From assembly GCF_047302465.1 (NCBI RefSeq), contig NZ_CP178621.1, forward strand, positions 1,736,001 to 1,800,000: a stretch of DNA of 64,000 nucleotides, in the 5' to 3' direction. The stretch is from JACMRP01 sp047302465. Its GTDB lineage: Bacteria > Bdellovibrionota > Bdellovibrionia > Bdellovibrionales > Bdellovibrionaceae. The stretch's first letter is position 1; the number at the start of each line of letters is the position of its first letter. The position numbers were made by a program, and so were the translations under genes. Positions 33,931-41,522 of the stretch are shown here, in pieces. Below the pieces are notes generated by a model. The model worked only from the letters and a program-made list of their open reading frames with translations. It did no database searches and was not told the origin of the DNA.

Positions 33931-34158
33931 GGGGTCTCCTTTGTCTATGGCGATTCGATATCAATCGCTTATGGTGATGTCTATGCACGACACCAGAAGC
34001 TGAGAAATGAATGCTCCCCGATGTTACATTTTGCGGGATTACTCCTCATGCATAGTTCCGTTTTGTTCCCTCTTCCATTCGGTGAGGTGAATCGTCGACG
34101 AAATCGTCAAGTGCCTGTTTATTCTTGCAAATGCCTCCTGTTGCTCTAAAAAAGCAAC

Positions 34159-34842
34159 ATGCTGGATTTTTCAATTCTCAATTCTTCGTTTTTAAACCCC
34201 ACGTGGATCTCTGCGGTTTACGCATTTGTTTTGAGTTTCGTTTTAGGAACAGTGCTTGCCCTGAGTTACGTGAAAACCTTCCGCGGGCTGTCTTATTCAC
34301 TCAATTTTTTGCATGGACTGGTATTGCTTCCAATTGTGATCGCAATTGCAATGCAAGCGATCGGTGACAACGTGGCGCGTGGGATCGGAATGATCGGGGC
34401 CTTGTCGTTGTTGCGCTTTCGTACCAATGTGAAAGATCCAAGAGACATGTTTTTTATTTTTGCGGCCTTAACCATCGGGCTATCTTGTGGAGTGCATGCT
34501 TACGGCATTGCGATTCTTGGAACCGGCAGTTTTATCGCAGCCCTGTTGGTTTTGCAGGGCACGACATTTACCGCGGGGCCTCAGTTTGATGGACTGCTGC
34601 GGTTAAATCTGTCACGTTTGTCAGAAGATCAGAAAGTTGTCGAAAACATTTTATCAGGGACCTGCCGGCATTTTGCTTTGGCCACGATTCGAGAGATGGG
34701 GCAGGGCGAACGTTTGGATTTCTCTTATCAAATTCGTTTAAAGCCGCAGACGAGTTCTGCGGACTTAGTTGAGGCTTTGGGTAAAATCCAAAGTGTTCGC
34801 GGACTCAACTTCATGAACCAAGAATCGGTGATTGAGGTGTAG
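34159..34842 (+). CDS. DUF4956 membrane protein
   Basis: 227 residues with four to five membrane segments in the first 135 residues and a soluble C-terminal domain. ARGIGMIGALSLLRFRTNVKDPRDM is the family's diagnostic stretch between helices. DUF4956 genes are frequently next to VTC polyphosphate polymerase genes, and one lies three genes downstream here. The ATG has no Shine-Dalgarno; instead a 6-bp hairpin (34140-34145 with 34153-34158) ends directly at it. First gene of a four-gene operon. The molecular role is unknown; a membrane anchor or channel for the polymerase is plausible. Confidence 0.88.
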   Translation: MLDFSILNSSFLNPTWISAVYAFVLSFVLGTVLALSYVKTFRGLSYSLNFLHGLVLLPIVIAIAMQAIGDNVARGIGMIGALSLLRFRTNVKDPRDMFFIFAALTIGLSCGVHAYGIAILGTGSFIAALLVLQGTTFTAGPQFDGLLRLNLSRLSEDQKVVENILSGTCRHFALATIREMGQGERLDFSYQIRLKPQTSSADLVEALGKIQSVRGLNFMNQESVIEV

Positions 34843-34843
34843 A

Positions 34844-36589
34844 GTGTCTTCATGGAAATTTCGTCTTCGCAGTCTTGAACAGGATCTTGTCGGTCCTGAC
34901 AATCGTCGTCTTTTTTTAGCATGGGCCGTAGGCGTGCTGTTAATTTTGTCTTTGGGATTTATTTTAAGTTCGGACTCCGTCAGTATCTTAGGTGTCGCCG
35001 AGTCCCGTGAATATCAGGTCAATTTCGACAGTCCTGTGACGATTCAGCAGGTCCACGTGATGCCGGGGCAAACAGTAAAAAAAGGCGACCTGCTTTTAGA
35101 ACTCAATCAATCAGATCTTGAAACTCAATTAAATACTCTTAAGTCCCGATATGACAGGCTTTCTGCGGAAATTAAACTTCGGGATCAAATATCTAGTCTG
35201 GCAAGTGATGTCGAGGCGATGCCGGCCGGAGCAGACCCTTTAAAGACTGAGTGGATTGATACACAAAGAGAAATTCGTATTGTGGAAGCGCGCTTAAAAA
35301 ATCTTTTTGTCTTTGCCGAAGTTCAAGGTCGCGTTGGGGCCGTAAACTTTAAGGCCGGAGAAAAAGTTCCTTCGTTTGCAGCCATCGTGACGTTACTTCC
35401 ACTAAATCCCACTTACGTGAATGGTTTTATTAACGAGAACCTGCACACCAGTCTTGAAGTTGGGCAAAGGGTCGAAGTGGCTGGGGTGAATGGAAAAGTG
35501 ATTCAAGGGCAAGTGATTAGTCTTGGGGCGCGTATTGTACCGATCCCGGAAAGACTCTTGCGAATTCAGTCGCTGGCGGCCTGGGGACGGGAAGTCGTTG
35601 TGCAAATTCCGGCTGCTAACGAGTTTTTGTTAGGTGAGAAGGTTAGCGTTCGCAAAGCGTGGAACGGTTCATGGATGCCGATGGCTCAGGCTGATGAAAC
35701 CAAGCGCCGAGATGGGAAGACGACCTCGGAGCCTGTGAAGTTAGAGTTTCCGGAAAGCATCACGGAAAGATTTCAACCCGAGATTTCAGGGCTGGTTTAT
35801 ATCCCAGAGTTAAAACAATTTGTGATGGTTTCTGATGATTACCCTAAAGACAAGCCAGACCTGTTATTGATGACAATCCCAGGAAAAGTTCAAAAGCAAA
35901 TGCTGGCGATTGATTCCTTAGACAAAATGGAGGACATCGAGTCCGTTTCGTATCGGAACAACAAATTGTATTTGTTAAGCTCGTTGTCGCCGACCAAAAA
36001 GGGAAAGATAAAAAAGAACAGGCAGATTCTGGCACGTGCTCAGCGCAGCGATATGAATTTCAAACTGGATGCGCAAGTCGATCTCCGGGAGTTTCTAGAG
36101 AAAGCAAGAGGCATCTCTCTTGGAAATGACCTTGAAATTGAAGGCCATGCCATTAAAGGCAGCGACCTCTATTTGGCTTTGAAAAATCAAAATACCACGA
36201 CTAAAGAAATCGTGATCCTAAAAGTTAAAAACTTTGAGCGTCTTTTTGAGGGCAAAGATTTAAGTTCGGAAGATGTCAGTGCTGCCTTAAAACTACAGCT
36301 GTCGTTGCCTGATAAGAGTATTGAAATTGCGGTCACGGATATGATTTTTGTGGGTGATGATATTTATTTGGCATCCTCGTTTCGAGGTAAAGAAGGTAGC
36401 GCTATCTGGAAATGGGATGCGCAAAGTGGTGCCGTCAGTCTTATTCAAGAATTTGACCGCAAACATCTTGAGGCCTTGGCCTTTTTGCCGTGTTCCCAGC
36501 AGATTTATGGCGTCTTTGAAGGCGGAGTAAACAATTATCTAACCACTCTGACCCTCTCGGGTATGAAAAAGGAGTCAGAGTGCTTCTAG
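34844..36589 (+). CDS. HlyD-type adaptor fused to a phytase-like beta-propeller
   Basis: 581 residues from GTG 34844, six bases after GAGG. One membrane segment (about residues 25-45) is followed by an HlyD/membrane-fusion region: VTIQQVHVMPGQTVKKGDLLLELNQSD (lipoyl half-motif), a coiled coil, and ARLKNLFVFAEVQGRVGAVNFKAGE. From about residue 300 a second domain begins with EISGLVYIPELKQFVMVSDD and repeats strand patterns to the end. This resembles the esterase-like-activity-of-phytase/SdiA-regulated propeller family. An adaptor with such a domain is unusual. The gene begins 1 bp after the DUF4956 stop and overlaps the TolC-like gene by 10 bp. Confidence 0.75.
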   Translation: MSSWKFRLRSLEQDLVGPDNRRLFLAWAVGVLLILSLGFILSSDSVSILGVAESREYQVNFDSPVTIQQVHVMPGQTVKKGDLLLELNQSDLETQLNTLKSRYDRLSAEIKLRDQISSLASDVEAMPAGADPLKTEWIDTQREIRIVEARLKNLFVFAEVQGRVGAVNFKAGEKVPSFAAIVTLLPLNPTYVNGFINENLHTSLEVGQRVEVAGVNGKVIQGQVISLGARIVPIPERLLRIQSLAAWGREVVVQIPAANEFLLGEKVSVRKAWNGSWMPMAQADETKRRDGKTTSEPVKLEFPESITERFQPEISGLVYIPELKQFVMVSDDYPKDKPDLLLMTIPGKVQKQMLAIDSLDKMEDIESVSYRNNKLYLLSSLSPTKKGKIKKNRQILARAQRSDMNFKLDAQVDLREFLEKARGISLGNDLEIEGHAIKGSDLYLALKNQNTTTKEIVILKVKNFERLFEGKDLSSEDVSAALKLQLSLPDKSIEIAVTDMIFVGDDIYLASSFRGKEGSAIWKWDAQSGAVSLIQEFDRKHLEALAFLPCSQQIYGVFEGGVNNYLTTLTLSGMKKESECF

Positions 36590-37731
36590 CATTGATTTTG
36601 TTTTTCAATCCGGCATTTGCTCTGACTCCAGAACAAGTGCTTAAAACTGCATGGACCGATAAAACCTATCTGGCCCATGAAGATATTCAAGAAACAGACT
36701 CCAAGAATCCCTTTCGCAGTGTGGAAGCCTTTTATTCGCATGAACGTAATGGAAATTCGGAAACTGAAGTAGGACTTAAGTTTAATATGAAGTCCTATCC
36801 CGAATGGCGATCCGGAAGCTCACAGACCGACACTCATCAAATTCTAAAAGAGAGCTCTTTAGCTTGGGCTTTGCGTGACCGCTACAATGTTTTATTGGGG
36901 TACGTATTAGGCGGCCAAAAGCTCAAATTATTAAATAATTTTATCGAAGCTGCAGAAAAAAACTTACAAGCTCAGACCTTGGCTTTGCGAGCAGTGAAAA
37001 CCAGTACGAAAGCATTTTTAGAGGCCAAAGATGAGTTTCTAAGATTGAAACGAAGTCAGTCCTTATTGCTTGCAGAACGACAGGTGCTTAAAAAGCGCCT
37101 CGATCGTTGGTCGTTAGAACCAGAATCGACCGAAATTGAAGATTTAGACCTCATCGAGGTCGATGATGTTGCCAAGAGCCTTAAAGAGCACGAAAAGGTC
37201 ACTCAGACTTTGTCAGGTAAGCTGGCTAAAGAGGAAATATGGCAATTGGATCAAGAACTCAAGATCGTGAAGGGTCGTGAAAACCAATGGTTTAAGAGTT
37301 TTGATGTTTCTCAGACAGCCAAAAAAGATGAGCACGTCGTAGAAGTTGGCCTTACAATTTTCCTTCCTCCTTTGGGATCCGACGACTGGGCTAAGCAGAA
37401 GCAAAATGAACTGATTCTGAAGATTGCTCTCAAGCAAAGGGACCTTGAGAATACCTCGGATCGATTGCAAGTACTGCGTTTTCAAATATTAAACTCGATT
37501 GAACTCTATAAACTTGCAAGAACGAATCAGGTCGTCGCTGCGAAGTCAAAATCTTTGGACCCTCTGGTGAATATGCAAACTAAAATCACCAGCGAGAAAG
37601 AAAAGCTGGAACTTCTAAATCAACGACAATCCATTTTAAATCAGTACCTAGAATACTTGGTCGAGAGTGAAGTGCTTTCGAAAGAACCCGGTATAAACCA
37701 TCTCAGTCGCAGTAAGAAGGCGATCTTATGA
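36580..37731 (+). CDS. TolC-like outer membrane factor
   Basis: 383 residues from GTG 36580, preceded by AAGGAG. A signal peptide (MLLALILFFNPAFA) is followed by long alpha-helical coiled-coil segments (LNNFIEAAEKNLQAQTLALRAV, KRSQSLLLAERQVLKKRLDRW) and a strand-rich part around EVGLTIFLPPLG. This matches half-repeats of outer membrane efflux proteins. It is shorter than typical TolC (about 430-490). Paired with the upstream HlyD-like gene it would make a periplasm-spanning conduit, but no inner-membrane pump is encoded. It overlaps the VTC gene by 4 bp. Confidence 0.7.
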   Translation: MLLALILFFNPAFALTPEQVLKTAWTDKTYLAHEDIQETDSKNPFRSVEAFYSHERNGNSETEVGLKFNMKSYPEWRSGSSQTDTHQILKESSLAWALRDRYNVLLGYVLGGQKLKLLNNFIEAAEKNLQAQTLALRAVKTSTKAFLEAKDEFLRLKRSQSLLLAERQVLKKRLDRWSLEPESTEIEDLDLIEVDDVAKSLKEHEKVTQTLSGKLAKEEIWQLDQELKIVKGRENQWFKSFDVSQTAKKDEHVVEVGLTIFLPPLGSDDWAKQKQNELILKIALKQRDLENTSDRLQVLRFQILNSIELYKLARTNQVVAAKSKSLDPLVNMQTKITSEKEKLELLNQRQSILNQYLEYLVESEVLSKEPGINHLSRSKKAIL

Positions 37732-38522
37732 ATGGGACACCGGTTTCGCCCCTGGCGCTTGAGCGCTATGAGCTCAAGTACCTGATTCCGGTTGAGATGG
37801 TCGAGCCTATCTCGAAATTTGTCGAAGCTTATTGCTATATGGATTACTACTCGCAAATTTCCCCAGATCGCTACTACACAATCAATAGTCTTTATTTGGA
37901 TACTCCCAATCTTTATCTATTGCGTTTTAAAGAGATGGCGGGCGCATTCAATTTTAATATGCGTGTTCGCTCATATGGGGATTCTCCCAAGCCTCCTTAC
38001 TTTTTTGAGATCAAATATAAAATTCGCGAGTTCGTAAGAAAGAAAAGAGCAAAAGTCTCCACTGAGAATTGGGCCGACATTCTAGATTGGGGAAGAGTTC
38101 CCGAGAATCTCGAGCCGGACTCTTTGGCGAATCTGCAGGATTTTCTTTTTATGAAGATGACCTATAATGTGGAGCCCCTGATACTGACTCAGTATCGACG
38201 CAAGGCTTATATCTCTCATGTAGACGATTATGCGCGGGTTACTTTTGATCGGGACCTTCGTTATCAGGAACAAAACGAATGGTGTGTAAAGCCCCAAGAG
38301 CGCCTGTTATGTCACTATGATCACCCGGACTCTTTCGAATCGGCCGGCGAAAACGTCATTCTTGAGTTGAAGTGTGAAAAGAAGATTCCGCTATGGATGA
38401 TTGATCTTATCCAAAGATTCGAATTGCTTTCGGGGTCCTTCTCGAAATTTGGAAATTCAATGGCAACCCATTTGGGAAGTCCCGACCTTTTACAGTCGGG
38501 AACTTTGTACTTAAATCCCTAA
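37728..38522 (+). CDS. VTC-domain polyphosphate polymerase
   Basis: 264 residues forming essentially one VTC tunnel domain. The basic and acidic positions of the triphosphate tunnel appear in order: ERYELKYLIP, INSLYLDTPN, FNMRVRSYGD, FEIKYKI, LTQYRRKAYIS, VTFDRDLRY, VILELKCEKKIP. In yeast Vtc4 this domain makes polyphosphate from ATP with Mn2+. No SPX domain is present, as in other bacterial members. Its operon with DUF4956 is a recurrent partnership. It overlaps the convergent kinase-like gene by 4 bp. Confidence 0.88.
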   Translation: MNGTPVSPLALERYELKYLIPVEMVEPISKFVEAYCYMDYYSQISPDRYYTINSLYLDTPNLYLLRFKEMAGAFNFNMRVRSYGDSPKPPYFFEIKYKIREFVRKKRAKVSTENWADILDWGRVPENLEPDSLANLQDFLFMKMTYNVEPLILTQYRRKAYISHVDDYARVTFDRDLRYQEQNEWCVKPQERLLCHYDHPDSFESAGENVILELKCEKKIPLWMIDLIQRFELLSGSFSKFGNSMATHLGSPDLLQSGTLYLNP

Positions 38523-39865
38523 ATCTCGCACGAGCGTTGAGGAATGCTTGCCCCGGGCATGTAGTCCGCAAGGTCGACGTCGAACTTAAGACGTCCTGCG
38601 CGGCAATTGGATTTTAGAATGTCTTTCGCTTTTGCCGCATTCTCGCGCAAAGATTTAAATTCGCTGGACGAGAACAGGAGCTCGCTTGTAAAGTAGTCTT
38701 TCGCCGACGAGCTTGCCAGAGATTTCTCGAAGTTTAAGAGCTGATAGTAAGTCAGATAACTGACATGGCGAACCTTTTCTAAGGCACTGATAGCTCTCAT
38801 CATATTGCTTTTATTGACACCACAATCGTTGTCTCTGAGAAGCATTTCTTTAATAAGCACCGCAGTTCTTCCGCTCATAGCTTTTGTTTCTTCAGGAGGG
38901 ACAATCAAACGGCTGTCTTTCCATTTGGCTTTCGATTTTGTTCTTTCAATTTTTCCAGGCTTTTGTGGATTCAAAGAGTACCAGTAAAAACGATAATGGA
39001 TATTTCCAATGCGGTCTTGCTGATTCAAAAGCGTATCTAGGACGATCATGTCACCGACATCTTTCATTTGCGTTACAGTCTGTGCCACTTTCGAGAACTC
39101 GCTAGAGCCGACGAGTTCGCGCACACTTGCGGAACTAGAGACTCGTTGAAAAGGGGGTTGGCTTAAAAAGCGGGTATAGCGAGAGTCATAGCTGCCCTTG
39201 CCACTGACATCAGTATACTTTTCCTCGTTTTTAATATTATCACTGAGGGCTCCGTAAATTTGACTTTCAGAAGCGTCGACAATATCTGGATAGTCATCAG
39301 GGTGGCGGTGTACTCTCGAAAATTGTTCCCAGGTTTTTGCGATGGTGTCAGACGAGCCGCTCAGCGCTTTGTTGGCTTTCTGGGTCAGCTGAGAATGAAC
39401 CTTGCGATCCATCGATCGCACAACGGCGACGGGAACTCGCCCGGCATCTCCGAGAATGCGCGAGATCTGATAGTAAGCCAGGATCGAAGGTGTGTGCGAA
39501 CAGCTAATACTTTGTTTAAACTTCGCTTCGGTGGACACTGACATCTTGTCGACGTTACAGCTCGAGGCATCAATGGCCTGTTTGCTGTACTCGTTATTTG
39601 GCTTTAGTAGCAGAATCGCTGGATTGGTCGAGTTGTACTTGGGACAAATTCCGACATTGCTATAGAAATCATATCCGCACAGTTCGGCTTCTTTCTCGCG
39701 ATCACTGTCGCGGTAGTAGGCACTTGGCCAACGCTTAGGGATAATGCAGACTTCCGTCAAACCATTCGGAGAACGGTATTGTTGTCTTGATCCGCCTTGC
39801 AGCTGGTTTAAATTAAGAGCCTGGGATACGGAGCTCGTAAGTAAAAGAACGATCAATGCTTTCAT
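38519..39865 (-). CDS. Exported atypical-kinase-like protein (FAM20/HipA/PI4K-like signature)
   Basis: 448 residues with a signal peptide (about 1-16). Kinase-like landmarks in order: LLLKPN with Lys88 as a candidate ATP-binding lysine; SILAYYQISRILGDAGRVPVA at 127-147, which looks like the alpha-C/VP region of atypical kinases; GDMIVLDTLLNQQDRIGN with catalytic-loop Asp284 and Asn288; and LLRDNDCG with metal-binding Asp345. This arrangement is that of FAM20C/Fjx1, HipA and PI3/4-kinase relatives. A periplasmic or secreted kinase in a predator is notable. VTC/DUF4956 clusters in other bacteria often include a CotH kinase, and this gene sits exactly there, though on the opposite strand. The kinase call is from motifs only. 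Confidence 0.6.
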   Translation of the reverse strand: MKALIVLLLTSSVSQALNLNQLQGGSRQQYRSPNGLTEVCIIPKRWPSAYYRDSDREKEAELCGYDFYSNVGICPKYNSTNPAILLLKPNNEYSKQAIDASSCNVDKMSVSTEAKFKQSISCSHTPSILAYYQISRILGDAGRVPVAVVRSMDRKVHSQLTQKANKALSGSSDTIAKTWEQFSRVHRHPDDYPDIVDASESQIYGALSDNIKNEEKYTDVSGKGSYDSRYTRFLSQPPFQRVSSSASVRELVGSSEFSKVAQTVTQMKDVGDMIVLDTLLNQQDRIGNIHYRFYWYSLNPQKPGKIERTKSKAKWKDSRLIVPPEETKAMSGRTAVLIKEMLLRDNDCGVNKSNMMRAISALEKVRHVSYLTYYQLLNFEKSLASSSAKDYFTSELLFSSSEFKSLRENAAKAKDILKSNCRAGRLKFDVDLADYMPGASIPQRSCEI

Positions 39866-39962
39866 GGGTCACCTCTAAATATACAAGATGTTTTAAGTGA
39901 CACAGTCTATTTTCAAAGAACAATGAATTCTTGTGACGTTCCTGTGACGAGGCGCGGGTATG

Positions 39963-41036
39963 CTACTGATTGCAAGATGCCGGTCTTTTTACACTGAGAT
40001 TGTGCGCAAAGATCGTGCGGCGGCGAATAATATCCGTATTGATTTCTTTGTTCTGAGTTGTCCCGTCTTGTGCTTGGGTCAGCTCGGCCTGTATATTGAC
40101 GTGGACCGCATTCACGCAGTTTCCATCCGGAGAGGCCAAGACGCTTGGAAAGAAAATGGTGGGATCTACGCGTGTACCTTTTTTTGTATTCAGATAGCTG
40201 ACCACAAAAGAACGAAGTGAAAAGTCTTTCGAATTGTTTTCTAAGATGACCATGGTTTGATTCGTGACTGGGTTGTGCTTGATAACGCTATTGTCAGTTC
40301 TGCGAAGGCAAATAAACACCGTATTTGAAGCATACACGTCACTACCAGTGACGAAAACGGCTGGTTTTGCGGTTGTAGGATTATTGGTAATACCACGTGG
40401 TCTACGTAAGAAGACGCTGGCATAGTTGAACAATATAGGATTTCCTAAGGCGTCCGTTTTCGGAAGATCGTCATAAGGATCTAAATTCATGTTGAGATGA
40501 AAAACTCGAGAAGCCACTTGGTAACGACGCGTATATCTTCGATCGGCATCGACTAGAACGATTTCAGCCGGAATATTATTTGTCGAAAACAGGCTTAGCT
40601 GTGTGCCATCTTCAGAGACTCGAAGTTCATGAGCTGGACCTGCTTGGTCCACCGAGTTTTCTTCCGACCATGAACGCATTAATGTCTCTTGACGAACGAT
40701 GCGGTTCAATGAAGTGTAACGGATTACAGAGCTCGTGGCGTTGTTCGCGCAGATTGCAGGCTCTTCCCCTGGAGGCACCGAAGTAAGGCCAAAATAAAGG
40801 CTGTCGTTGGCGCCTCTTAGATCTTCTGAGAGTTCCAAGCGAACGATGTTGCGGATGTCGCTTTCGATCATCTTAATAGCGGTAGACATTTCAAGCTGCC
40901 CAGCACTCCATACATCTAAGCGGTGTTTTTCAGAGAAGAAATAGACCAAAATACCCACGGTCGAAGAGATGACCAGGAAACTTAATCCCATCGCCATCAT
41001 TAGTTCTACGATAGTATAGCCCTTGTTCTGTTTCAT
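39963..41036 (-). CDS. PilW-like minor prepilin
   Basis: 357 residues. A type III prepilin signal, MKQNKG followed by YTIVELMMAMGLSFLVISS, gives a six-residue leader cut before Tyr and a hydrophobic N-terminal helix with Glu5. The large C-terminal domain (about 320 residues) is far longer than a major pilin, as in PilW-type minor pilins. It overlaps the PilV-like gene by 4 bp and is last of three. Minor pilins prime pilus assembly and carry adhesins; type IV pili are needed for prey entry in Bdellovibrio. Confidence 0.82.
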   Translation of the reverse strand: MKQNKGYTIVELMMAMGLSFLVISSTVGILVYFFSEKHRLDVWSAGQLEMSTAIKMIESDIRNIVRLELSEDLRGANDSLYFGLTSVPPGEEPAICANNATSSVIRYTSLNRIVRQETLMRSWSEENSVDQAGPAHELRVSEDGTQLSLFSTNNIPAEIVLVDADRRYTRRYQVASRVFHLNMNLDPYDDLPKTDALGNPILFNYASVFLRRPRGITNNPTTAKPAVFVTGSDVYASNTVFICLRRTDNSVIKHNPVTNQTMVILENNSKDFSLRSFVVSYLNTKKGTRVDPTIFFPSVLASPDGNCVNAVHVNIQAELTQAQDGTTQNKEINTDIIRRRTIFAHNLSVKRPASCNQ

Positions 41037-41518
41037 TTTTTAAAAATCACGATCTGACCGTGGGTCAAGTTGAGCTTCTGGGCATCGTTATAGCTCCAAG
41101 AATGAATTGTAATTTGCTTTAACATCTTTGCATAGTTTGGAAGCTTCAAAGAGGGCGAACTGAAATTAGCGACAATTGCTGTAGTCGGCGCAACTTCCCA
41201 AACGATTTGCATTTGTGTGGTTGTTAGAGTTGGGGAAGGGCAAGGGCTTGCAGTGATGGTGGATTCAGAGATGAAAACCTTCTTGTTGGTGTAAGTGCGA
41301 ATCAAACATTCTCCCGGGGCTGGTAGGTCTTCATTCTGGGCGCCTTTTACCTCAACGACGTTATCAGCCATGACTTCTTTAACACTCAGAGTTTGATCGA
41401 CCTGAGATTTGTGAGTTCTTACGCTTTGAATAAAGAAGAAACAGATGGTTGCGCCAACTATCGAAATGGCGGCTGCAAGAATCACCTCTATCAACGAGAA
41501 ACCTTTTACGTCCAACAT
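41033..41518 (-). CDS. PilV-like minor prepilin
   Basis: About 161 residues if started at ATG 41518 (MLDVKG, then FSLIEVILAAAISIVGAT), which gives the canonical short charged leader ending in Gly before Phe. In-frame starts at 41533 and a TTG at 41545 would lengthen the leader to 11-15 residues and overlap the upstream gene. The hydrophobic helix with Glu5 is typical of type IV pilins and pseudopilins. Lies between the large pilus-associated gene and the PilW-like gene in one operon. Confidence 0.8.
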   Translation of the reverse strand: MLDVKGFSLIEVILAAAISIVGATICFFFIQSVRTHKSQVDQTLSVKEVMADNVVEVKGAQNEDLPAPGECLIRTYTNKKVFISESTITASPCPSPTLTTTQMQIVWEVAPTTAIVANFSSPSLKLPNYAKMLKQITIHSWSYNDAQKLNLTHGQIVIFKK

Positions 41519-41522
41519 TCTA

